Shown: positions 43,731 to 51,324 of the stretch, piece by piece
Numbering within the stretch: position 1 is the stretch's first letter
Layout: each line of letters begins with the position of its first letter
Source of the DNA: Gammaproteobacteria bacterium
GTDB taxonomy: Bacteria > Pseudomonadota > Gammaproteobacteria > Competibacterales > Competibacteraceae
Direction of reading: 5' to 3'
Length of the DNA: 64,000 nucleotides
Assembly (NCBI GenBank): GCA_024234995.1
Contig: JACKNF010000011.1
Coordinates: 1-64,000 of the forward strand
Position numbers and translations under genes: made by a program
The notes under the pieces: generated by a model
Database searches by the model: none
The model's input: the letters and a program-made list of their open reading frames with translations, nothing else
What the model was told of the DNA's origin: nothing

Positions 43731-43810
43731 GCCAGGTGGGGGGTTGCGAAAAGACGCTACACAATACCAGAACCTGTTGCTGATAGCGACTGGAAAACCG
43801 GCGGGTCAGC

Positions 43811-44659
43811 TTAAGGTTTGTAAATTAGGTTGGTAATCTGTTCCGACAACAAGCCCAGGGCGAATATCAGCACTGAAGTCGAGAGCAGGAGGGCGCTCAT
43901 GTTAGTGAAGCGGCCAACGCTGAAGAAGGTATATAGATAGTAACCCAGCCCGGCTAGGAACAAGAACAGGCTGATAGGGAAGAAGATCTTAAGCGGGGAA
44001 TACAAGGTGCCGATCTTGAAGATGATCAGTAGAAAACGCACCCCATCCTGCAGAGGTTTGAGGTGGCTTTTGCCCTGACGGCGGGCGGCGGTGATCGGCA
44101 CATAGGCGACCGGATAACCGGCGCGGAAGAAAGCCATAGTAATGGTCGTCGGATAGGAAAAGCCGTTGGGCAGGAGGTAGAGAAATTCGCGGAATTGGTC
44201 CGCTCGTACGGCGCGGAAGCCAGAAGTCAGATCGGTGATACGATGATTGGTCATCCAGCTAGCGATCCAGTTGTAAACACGATTAGCCAGATTGCGGCCC
44301 AGAGAGGCTTGCGAATTATTGTCCCGCGCACCGACAGCCATATCGTAGCCTTCCTCCAGTTTAGCAAGGAGCCGAGGGATATCGGCAGGGTCGTGCTGGC
44401 CGTCAGCATCGAGGAACACCAACACTTCGCCTTGGGCCTGACGGGCGCCGGTCTTGATAGCTGCGCCGTTGCCCATGGTGTAGGGATGCGTTAGCCGTTG
44501 GACGCCGTATTCGGCGCATAGCGTGGCAGTGTCATCCGCCGAACCGTCGTCGATGACTAGGATTTCCGCATGAGGGCAAATTTTTTGTAAGCGAGGCAGC
44601 AGGGTTACCAGGCTGGCTGCTTCATTACATGCGGGAAGGAGGAGAGTGGATGGAGGCAT
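43811..44659 (-). CDS. Family 2 glycosyltransferase, polyprenyl-phosphate type
   Basis: A 282-residue GT-A enzyme with ILVIDDGSADDT near residue 35, the DXD-region FLDADGQHDPADI near 85, and two C-terminal membrane helices (about 220-240 and 248-275). It resembles dolichol-phosphate mannose synthase-type enzymes that load a sugar on undecaprenyl phosphate. It is the last gene of the six-gene minus-strand glycosylation operon, 36 bases after the GtrA gene. Sugar specificity cannot be read from the sequence. Confidence 0.88.
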   Translation of the reverse strand: MPPSTLLLPACNEAASLVTLLPRLQKICPHAEILVIDDGSADDTATLCAEYGVQRLTHPYTMGNGAAIKTGARQAQGEVLVFLDADGQHDPADIPRLLAKLEEGYDMAVGARDNNSQASLGRNLANRVYNWIASWMTNHRITDLTSGFRAVRADQFREFLYLLPNGFSYPTTITMAFFRAGYPVAYVPITAARRQGKSHLKPLQDGVRFLLIIFKIGTLYSPLKIFFPISLFLFLAGLGYYLYTFFSVGRFTNMSALLLSTSVLIFALGLLSEQITNLIYKP

Positions 44660-44695
44660 GAGTCAGGTTTAATTACCAGATGTTCAAATAGACAT

Positions 44696-45106
44696 TTAGG
44701 GTAAGCGATTCAGTCTAGATTTTACGGCTGGAATTTCAAAGACCCAGAGCCGGTTCAAGGTAAAGGTGATCAGAGGAACCATGAATACAACGATAGCCAG
44801 TGCTAGTCGGTAGCTCCAGTGACCGAGATCGACCATAGTGTAAACAATAATCTGGTTCAGAACCATGCCGGTCAGGGCTACCACTACGAAACGTGGCAGA
44901 TAATAGTCATGCTGACCCTGTCTGGAAAATGTCCAGCTATGATTGCCCCAGTATGAAACGAGTACAGCAGTGGTGAAGGCCAAGAAGTTAGCGGTTAGGG
45001 CAGGCAAGCCAAGAATTTCGTTGAGCGCAAGGGCAGTGATGATATGCGTGACAGTTGCTGCTCCACCAATAATCGTGAAGCGGAGAAACTGGTTGGCAGT
45101 TTTCAT
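44696..45106 (-). CDS. GtrA family membrane protein
   Basis: A 136-residue protein with four membrane helices and the GtrA signatures RFTIIGGAATVTHIITALAL at the start and SYWGNHSWTFSRQG in the middle, ending in TLNRLWVFE. GtrA proteins are thought to help flip polyprenyl-phosphate sugars made by GtrB-type transferases. Its ATG overlaps the stop of the preceding methyltransferase gene (ATGA), and a GtrB-like transferase lies on each side of the pair. Confidence 0.9.
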   Translation of the reverse strand: MKTANQFLRFTIIGGAATVTHIITALALNEILGLPALTANFLAFTTAVLVSYWGNHSWTFSRQGQHDYYLPRFVVVALTGMVLNQIIVYTMVDLGHWSYRLALAIVVFMVPLITFTLNRLWVFEIPAVKSRLNRLP

Positions 45107-45846
45107 GGCATTGGATTACGCGCTGTCGCCAGTAGGGACACTCCAAAGGGCAAGGGGAGCCGACCCACTAGATGGCGTTCGCTGGCGAATATCTGGGTGA
45201 GTATGCGGTTGGCCATTTCAGGGGGCATTTGATCGTCACGGCTGATATGTTCGCCGAGCAGGTTTTTGACCAGACGTACGCTGGCGATCATTGGAAATAG
45301 CAGGGTGTTGAAGTAAATGATTCTCAGATTTTCAAAGCCAGCGGTGCGAAGGACAGCGGCCAGTCCAGCTTTTCGATAGCGCCGCCGATGATGGTGTAAT
45401 TCATCGTGGCGACTCCATAAAAACGGGAAGGCAGGCACAGTAAAGAGACCCCATCCCCCCGGTTTAAGGTGTTTTCGCAGAGCGGCTAGACAGCGACAGT
45501 CGTCGTCGAGGTGTTCCAACACATCCAATGCTATGACCAAGTCAAAAGCGGCGCTTTCAAAGGGTATTGAGTCGGGCAGGTAGCCGTCACGGATGTCATA
45601 TTGATTCGGGTTCTGCTTTCTACAAGCATGTTCACGGGCTTCACGATCTGGCTCGAAGGCGGAGACATGCCCAAACTGACTAAGCAAATCGAGATTGCCG
45701 CCGGTGCCACAACCTGCTTCGAGAATATAGGTTTGGGAAGATAGATTGATGCGGCGCAGGATCGAGGCGAGGATCTGGCGGCGGGCTACGAACCACCAGT
45801 GTTGGTTTTCAATAGCGGCCATTTGTTGATAGATAATCCGTTCCAC
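45103..45846 (-). CDS. Class I SAM-dependent methyltransferase
   Basis: A 247-residue methyltransferase with motif I YILEAGCGTGGNLDLL near residue 45 and VIALDVLEHLDDDCRCL near 110, followed by LKPGGWGLFTVPAF. The early MAAIENQHWWFVARRQI stretch is typical of methyltransferases in surface-glycan clusters. The target is unknown; a sugar or lipid-linked glycan is likely from context. It overlaps the GtrA gene and starts 6 bases after the upstream glycosyltransferase. Confidence 0.85.
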   Translation of the reverse strand: MERIIYQQMAAIENQHWWFVARRQILASILRRINLSSQTYILEAGCGTGGNLDLLSQFGHVSAFEPDREAREHACRKQNPNQYDIRDGYLPDSIPFESAAFDLVIALDVLEHLDDDCRCLAALRKHLKPGGWGLFTVPAFPFLWSRHDELHHHRRRYRKAGLAAVLRTAGFENLRIIYFNTLLFPMIASVRLVKNLLGEHISRDDQMPPEMANRILTQIFASERHLVGRLPLPFGVSLLATARNPMP

Positions 45847-45851
45847 ACTGG

Positions 45852-46811
45852 CTACTCCTTAGGACTGAGACCATAGAGTTCACGAGTTAGGTAAATGGGG
45901 CGTTGCTTGGCTTCCAAGCAGAGTCTGGCCAGGTATTCGCCAATGATGCCTAAGGAGATCAATTGGATGCCACCCAGGAACAAAATCACTACCATCAATG
46001 ATGCATAGCCAGGCAAATCAATACCCATGATCAGCGTTCGTAGAAGCAGGAAAGTGGCATAGAGAAAAGCCAGCAGCGAGATGATAACGCCAATATAACT
46101 CCAGACCCGCAACGGCAAGGTACTGAAGGCTGTAATACCGTCCAAGGCAAAGTTCCAAAGCCGCCAGTAGTTCCACTTGCTGGAACCGGTTTTTCGGGCA
46201 GGACGGTCGTAAGGAATACCGATTTGACGAAAACCCACCCAACAAAATAAACCTTTCATAAAGCGATTATGTTCGGGTAGCTGTTTGAGAGCTTCGACAA
46301 CCCGTCGATCGAGTAGGCGAAAATCTCCAGCATCATGCGGAATATAAATATCAGTCAATACATTGTAAAGCTTATAAAATAATTGCGCAGTGATTTTTTT
46401 GAAGAATCCGTCATGGGTCCGGGTAGCGCGGACTCCATAAACGATATCGTAGCCTTCTCGCCACTTACTCATCAGGTGTGGAATGAGCTCTGGCGGGTCT
46501 TGCAAGTCGACATCAATGGGGATCACGGCTGCGCCAGTACAATGCTCAAGGCCAGCAGTCAAGGCAGCTTCCTTTCCAAAGTTGCGCGAGAGGTCAATAA
46601 TCTTAATTACAGGGTTGCGGGTACGCTGGACCAAGAGTTGTTCAAGGGTGCGGTCTTGACTACCATCGTTGATACAGATAATTTCGTAGTGGATACCGCT
46701 TGCATCGAGTACCTGTTCAATGCGCTCGAAAAAAAACTCGGCAGATTCCTCTTCGTTGTACATCGGTACAATAATAGAAAGCTCGCACTTAATCGGCTTT
46801 AGATTTGACAT
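45852..46811 (-). CDS. Family 2 glycosyltransferase, GtrB-like
   Basis: A 319-residue GT-A enzyme: LSIIVPMYNEEES near residue 10, IICINDGSQDRT near 44, IPIDVDLQDPPELI near 95, and two C-terminal membrane helices (about 235-255 and 265-295) followed by IGEYLARLCLEAKQRPIYL. This layout is that of bactoprenol glucosyl- or sugar-transferases such as GtrB, partners of GtrA. The operon therefore has two polyprenyl-phosphate sugar donors. Confidence 0.9.
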   Translation of the reverse strand: MSNLKPIKCELSIIVPMYNEEESAEFFFERIEQVLDASGIHYEIICINDGSQDRTLEQLLVQRTRNPVIKIIDLSRNFGKEAALTAGLEHCTGAAVIPIDVDLQDPPELIPHLMSKWREGYDIVYGVRATRTHDGFFKKITAQLFYKLYNVLTDIYIPHDAGDFRLLDRRVVEALKQLPEHNRFMKGLFCWVGFRQIGIPYDRPARKTGSSKWNYWRLWNFALDGITAFSTLPLRVWSYIGVIISLLAFLYATFLLLRTLIMGIDLPGYASLMVVILFLGGIQLISLGIIGEYLARLCLEAKQRPIYLTRELYGLSPKE

Positions 46812-46828
46812 AGGGAAATAGATCGATT

Positions 46829-48412
46829 TTACCGTTGGATCAACAGAATAAACCGCTCAGTTTTTGGGAAATCCGAAGAAGCCTTGTAGTGGGCAGCTAG
46901 CCATTCTACGACAGGGTGATCTCGAATTAACATGGACTTATTGGCAACGACCAGACCGGGATGTAACTGCTTAAGTTGTTGTAAAAGTTTTTCAGTATGC
47001 CGAGCGATAAAATCTGGATTACCCATTAGCAGGGGATAAGTCACCACCATTCCTACTGGTGGTGTACGCTTGGCCCAAAAATAAATTCCCGGTTCCGCTC
47101 CCCAATGGTAAACCAGTGTTTCCGGTGGAATATTCTGGTTAATCCATTGACCAATGTATTGCGATTCCAGAGCCTCCGGACCGTGTCCTTGGCCATACTT
47201 GTAGAGAGGTACTTGTCCCACTGGAATCGTATATTGGTATAAACGCAATCCGATCAATGGCAATATAGCAACTATCAATAATCCCATGACCAATTTGGGT
47301 CCAGAGGTCAAACTTTTAGCGAGCAGCCAGCCAACGCCGATGGCTGTTGGAGGTAGCCATAACTGAAAATAATGTGGATAAAAATATCCAGGCAGAGAGA
47401 TAGCAATGATGGCTCCAACACAATAAGCCAGCCATAAACCAAACGGCCAATGGCGTTCTTTCCAGAAATATCCAGCGACTAGCACTATGGAAAGCCATGC
47501 TAGCCACAGGTAAAAAATACTTCCCCCCATTCTAGGTAAATGGAGCAGTGGATCAGCTAGGAACTTCCAGATGTTTGTCCCCATATTGCCGGCGTAGTCG
47601 CGGCCATAGTCGACCAGGGTTTCTTTGAATTCGGCGAAATGACCCTGCCATTGAAAATGTCCTGCAACAAGCGCCCATCCAAATACGATTACTATACCTA
47701 CCCAAATAGATTGGATGATAGCTCGGCTGCGTTGCATCCAGATCGTGACGCTTGAGGAATCGGTGGTTGCTTTTGCGATCCAGGGTGCCAAGATGACATA
47801 GGTTGCCAATATCATGACGGTAGTAACCAGGCTTACCTGCTTAAAGAGGGACGCCAGAAGAGATAACAGACCGATGGCCGCAAAGCGCCCCCAGCATCGT
47901 CGGCTAGGAGTTGCATCAAGCAGTAGAGCGAAAGTTCCAGACAGGCCGGCATTGATAAAGGCTTCGGTGTTGGGTTGGTTGGCTTGTAGCGCCAGATCGC
48001 CGCTGATGATCGCCCAGATCGCTGCTGCCAGCAGCCCACCTAATGATCCTGCCAAGCTGCGCCCAGCTAGATAACAAAACCAAAGGGTCAGCCAAGCGCA
48101 ACTCAACCCCATTAGAAAGATTGCCAGTGGACTCGCTCCAAAAAGCTTGGCAAACAACGCGTAGGCCCAGTATACCCCTGGGGGCTTAATATCCCACAGA
48201 TCAGCATATAATTGGCGTCCTTGTAATAGACCATCAGCGATAGTCATATAGATCATTAAATCGCGTTCAAATGCCTCATTAAAGGCGGGTATACGCGATA
48301 TTAGAATCAGCAGGGCTAAAAATAGTAATCCTGTCTTTACTATTTCTGCGGGCGATGGTCCTTGAGCTATCTTAAATTTATTCAGTATGCGTTGAAAATG
48401 ACTCTTAATCAC
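46829..48412 (-). CDS. Family 39 membrane glycosyltransferase (ArnT/PMT-like)
   Basis: A 527-residue GT-C protein with 10 or more membrane helices. The first periplasmic loop holds the signature FERDLMIYMTIADGLLQG and DIKPPGVYWAYALFAKLFG, as in ArnT and protein mannosyltransferase relatives, with the acidic residue in ERD as the expected catalytic base. It ends with a short soluble domain. The start is GTG at 48412, preceded by GGAGAA with 8 bases spacing; no ATG fits. It probably uses a polyprenyl-phosphate sugar made by the operon's GT2 enzymes; the acceptor is unknown. Confidence 0.88.
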   Translation of the reverse strand: MIKSHFQRILNKFKIAQGPSPAEIVKTGLLFLALLILISRIPAFNEAFERDLMIYMTIADGLLQGRQLYADLWDIKPPGVYWAYALFAKLFGASPLAIFLMGLSCAWLTLWFCYLAGRSLAGSLGGLLAAAIWAIISGDLALQANQPNTEAFINAGLSGTFALLLDATPSRRCWGRFAAIGLLSLLASLFKQVSLVTTVMILATYVILAPWIAKATTDSSSVTIWMQRSRAIIQSIWVGIVIVFGWALVAGHFQWQGHFAEFKETLVDYGRDYAGNMGTNIWKFLADPLLHLPRMGGSIFYLWLAWLSIVLVAGYFWKERHWPFGLWLAYCVGAIIAISLPGYFYPHYFQLWLPPTAIGVGWLLAKSLTSGPKLVMGLLIVAILPLIGLRLYQYTIPVGQVPLYKYGQGHGPEALESQYIGQWINQNIPPETLVYHWGAEPGIYFWAKRTPPVGMVVTYPLLMGNPDFIARHTEKLLQQLKQLHPGLVVANKSMLIRDHPVVEWLAAHYKASSDFPKTERFILLIQR

Positions 48413-48441
48413 TAGTACATTCTCCGTGATTAACTAGGAGG

Positions 48442-50532
48442 TTATTGGTCAATTTGATTTGGGTTGTGATTAAAATCGAGAAGTGACTTAGAGTTTTGCG
48501 GCTGTGTTAATTTCTGGAGTAAAAAACCGGTTGCATTGCTAGACGCTTCGGGTTTTGACGCATCCTGTTTGGGGCCTTCCTCGATATGCTGCTTCAGAGT
48601 TTCAGCGAGCTGCGTGATTGCAGCAGGTTGTGGCGCTGCTTGTATCCGGTCAAGGTGTTCCCGGGCTTCATCCAGCCGGCCAAGCTGCATGAGGAGCATC
48701 ACATAGTTGATCCGGAACATCGCTTTGGTGGCATTAATGGCGAGAACCTGTTTGAACAGCGTCTCTGCTTCGGTAAATCGCCCGGTATGCATCGCGCGGA
48801 GGGCAAGTTCATCAAATAGAGTTGCTCGCAACTCGCCTTCTGTTCGCGGGTTGGTCAGCAGGGCTTGAAATAAACTGTCAACTAAGCCTTCCGGCAAACT
48901 GCAATTACGTTGCCGTTCACAGCGGCTTAGAGTGAGGAGGTTGTTGATTGCGGAATCGACGGGGTGCTGGTGGCGCAGGCGGTCCCGCGCTTCTTGGATC
49001 ATTACAGGATCAGTGGGATTGGCATTCCCAGCGTTAGCCAGGAGGATGGCCAGTGGCGCGGTGGCGTACGGTGCTAAAGCCGCCGTTTTGGCAAAATACT
49101 GAACCGCTTCCGTATTGAATTGGTCCTTTTGCAACCAGTCCTGGCTTTGCTCGCGCAGCGCAATATACAAGCGGCCTGCTTCATAGTTTGAGGAGGCAGA
49201 TTCAGGATGGTGATGAACTTGGCTGAGAATCAACCGGGTCAGATCCTGCCACTGGGAGGCGCGGCCGAAAGTAATAGCGCTGAAGAATATGAAAAACACT
49301 CCAGTCAGGAGGAAACGAATTCTTGGTTGGAAGTAAGGGTGTGGACTGTCCATCAGGACAAGCGTAGTGATGCCGCCAAATAGGATACCGGACCCAGCTA
49401 AGTAGTTGCGGTGCTCGTGCATGATCTCCAGGGGAAAAATGGAGGATTCCAAGGCGTGGCCGGCAAGAAAGAACAGAATACCAAATGCAAGCAAAGGATA
49501 TTGGCGGTGAAAGCGTAGAGCGAGTCCGATCGCTAACAGCCAGCCGAGAATTGCTGGCAGTGTAGTCCAAGGGGTGAGCAGGCCGGTGGAGATCGCAAAA
49601 TCATCGTGAAAAATGCCCAGAGCGGCAGGACGTGGAAGAAGTATCAGTCCAACGTAAAACCACAAGGCGCGAATTTCAGTAAGCAGGCGTTCCGTCAAGG
49701 TAAACGTGCGGCCATAGTAGTCGAACATTCCGGGGTGGAAGGCGAAATAGATGAGTCCACTAATCAGCGGTACGATCAGCCAGGCAAACGTATAGAAGCG
49801 AGTGCCGAGAGTCGGGCGCGGCTGGAGAGGGTAGAAGAATAACCATTCAATCAGGAAGATGTACCAGGGCAATAGCAAAGCATTTTCCTTGCTGGCTAAA
49901 CTACACAGCCAGAACAGGGCAGTGACTGCGAACCAGAGCACGCCTTGGAACCGGTGTTTTGGAAATCTTAATCGGCCGGTCGTGTAGGTCAGCAGCGCCA
50001 GCAGGATGAACAGAGCAGACAACGAGGCCATCCGTTGTACAACGTAGAGCACACTGGTCAGGTTGATAGGATGAACGAGCCAGAGGGCAGCGATGAGAGC
50101 TGCCGCAAGAGTAACCCGGCCGCGAATCACAGCAAGATCTGCTCGTTGCGCTGCGAGCTGCAATACCAGTCGTGCTAGCAGGAAGATCAGGATGCCGCTG
50201 ATGAGGTGGATGCCGAGGTTGACGGCTTTGAAGGAAGCCGGACCTTCGCCAAAGAAATAATAATTGAGGGCAAAGGACGACATGCTGACCGGGCGCTGGA
50301 AGGGGCCAGTATTGGTTGAGAAAGCGGCGAGCTTCAGCGCCGAAGCATTTAGCTCGGTCAATCGTAGGTGCAGGTTGTTCTGGATATTGAAAATGTCATC
50401 AAAAAAGAACGGGCCTGACAGTCCGGGCGTGTAGATGGCAATTGCGGTTAGCAGGCCAACTGCCAGCGTAATGAGCGGGAGTATCACAGAAGATGGGGCA
50501 GTTGAGCCAGGTGAGGACGCAGGCGTGTTCAT
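48442..50532 (-). CDS. TMTC-like membrane protein with TPR repeats, putative O-glycosyltransferase
   Basis: A 696-residue protein with about 10-12 membrane helices up to residue 430 and a soluble C-terminal TPR region (about 435-655). Family marks are the luminal-loop acidic pair FFFDDIFNIQNN near residue 45, RPVSMSSFALNYYFFGEGP, FKAVNLGIHLISG, and HPINLTSVLYVVQRMASLSALF. These match bacterial relatives of eukaryotic TMTC O-mannosyltransferases. It is the first gene of the glycosylation operon and divergent from pilA, 297 bases between starts. That neighbourhood suggests pilin as acceptor. TPR segments such as FTEAETLFKQVLAINATKA are clear. Confidence 0.8.
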   Translation of the reverse strand: MNTPASSPGSTAPSSVILPLITLAVGLLTAIAIYTPGLSGPFFFDDIFNIQNNLHLRLTELNASALKLAAFSTNTGPFQRPVSMSSFALNYYFFGEGPASFKAVNLGIHLISGILIFLLARLVLQLAAQRADLAVIRGRVTLAAALIAALWLVHPINLTSVLYVVQRMASLSALFILLALLTYTTGRLRFPKHRFQGVLWFAVTALFWLCSLASKENALLLPWYIFLIEWLFFYPLQPRPTLGTRFYTFAWLIVPLISGLIYFAFHPGMFDYYGRTFTLTERLLTEIRALWFYVGLILLPRPAALGIFHDDFAISTGLLTPWTTLPAILGWLLAIGLALRFHRQYPLLAFGILFFLAGHALESSIFPLEIMHEHRNYLAGSGILFGGITTLVLMDSPHPYFQPRIRFLLTGVFFIFFSAITFGRASQWQDLTRLILSQVHHHPESASSNYEAGRLYIALREQSQDWLQKDQFNTEAVQYFAKTAALAPYATAPLAILLANAGNANPTDPVMIQEARDRLRHQHPVDSAINNLLTLSRCERQRNCSLPEGLVDSLFQALLTNPRTEGELRATLFDELALRAMHTGRFTEAETLFKQVLAINATKAMFRINYVMLLMQLGRLDEAREHLDRIQAAPQPAAITQLAETLKQHIEEGPKQDASKPEASSNATGFLLQKLTQPQNSKSLLDFNHNPNQIDQ

Positions 50533-50750
50533 GGTAAGGGGATAACTCCGGATCGCAAGGATACTTGACCATTATCCCCAAGCTTAGCCAGTGATTGTCA
50601 ACCTATCTATCGTTTTGTCCTGCTAGGTCCGCACTTGACAATTTTTGTCAGCCGCTGGTGAGTTGCCGTAGGTGCTGAGTCGTAGGATTCCACCTTTTTA
50701 GCAGGGCGTTTCCAGGTTTTTCCGGTTATTTGCATGGAATCGGCGGAGTT

Positions 50751-50766
50751 GGCCCGTTCTCTGCTT
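50751..50766 (+). promoter_or_regulatory. Sigma-54 (RpoN) promoter of pilA
   Basis: TGGCCCGTTCTCTGCT matches the sigma-54 consensus TGGCACGNNNNTTGCW at all fixed positions but two, with the -24 GG at 50752-50753 and the -12 GC at 50764-50765. The pilA ATG is 64 bases downstream. Type IV pilin genes are often RpoN- and PilR-controlled, which supports the call. Confidence 0.8.
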
Positions 50767-50829
50767 TGGAATGGGCGTAGCAAAAATTCTTTCAAGCCTG
50801 CTTTGAGGCATTAAACTGAGGAAGATACT

Positions 50830-51267
50830 ATGAAGAAGTTACAAAAAGGTTTTACCCTGATTGAATTGATGATCGTGGTTGCCATCGTCGGTATCTTGGC
50901 TGCTATCGCGATCCCAGCCTACAAGGACTACATCGCCCGTTCTAAGGTCAGTGAGTGTGCTGCCACCCTGGGTGCTTGCAAGACTTCTGTGACAGAGTTT
51001 TATAATACTAAGGTGCGTGTGCCGGCTAACGCAACATCAGCGGGTTGTTCGACAAATCCTTCCCAATATTGCCAGAGCCTTAGCGTTGCTACTAGTGGTA
51101 ATATTACGATTGAAGTAGTCGCTGCTTCAACAGGTGCGGGTGATGCTTCTGGTGGTGACTGCGATCTGACCCTCATTCCTAGTATTAACACCACAAATAA
51201 CGAAATTACAGGCTGGACTGGCTCTACCGGTTGTCAAACCAAATATGTACCAGCGCAGTTCCGTTAA
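50830..51267 (+). CDS. pilA: Type IV major pilin (PilA)
   Basis: Structural subunit of type IV pili, used in twitching, adhesion or DNA uptake. The 145-residue prepilin has a short leader cut after Gly7 (LQKG/FTLIE), the invariant Glu5 of the mature form, and the N-terminal assembly helix ending AIAIPAYKDYIARSKV. Cys pairs occur in the middle (CSTNPSQYC) and at the C-terminus (GDCDLTLIP to GCQTKYV), the second forming the D-loop. The globular part is rich in Ser/Thr, giving many possible O-glycosylation sites. GAGGAAG precedes the ATG. Sigma-54 promoter upstream, terminator downstream; monocistronic. Confidence 0.95.
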   Translation: MKKLQKGFTLIELMIVVAIVGILAAIAIPAYKDYIARSKVSECAATLGACKTSVTEFYNTKVRVPANATSAGCSTNPSQYCQSLSVATSGNITIEVVAASTGAGDASGGDCDLTLIPSINTTNNEITGWTGSTGCQTKYVPAQFR

Positions 51268-51285
51268 TATGGCGGTTTGATTGTC

Positions 51286-51311
51286 AAAAAGGCCCTGCAA
51301 GGGGCTTTTTT
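51286..51311 (+). terminator. Rho-independent terminator of pilA
   Basis: AAAGGCCC and GGGGCTTT form a stem around a five-base TGCAA loop, with one G-G mismatch, followed by a run of six T at 51306-51311. It lies 19 bases after the pilA stop and before the 3' end of the convergent RND gene. Confidence 0.85.
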
Positions 51312-51324
51312 GCTGATGGCGATC

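Noticed and set aside
43811..50532. O-antigen or capsule biosynthesis cluster
   Set aside because: There is no Wzx, Wzy, Wzz, ABC exporter or priming sugar-phosphate transferase in the operon; the set fits polyprenyl-phosphate sugar donors and GT-C transferases better.
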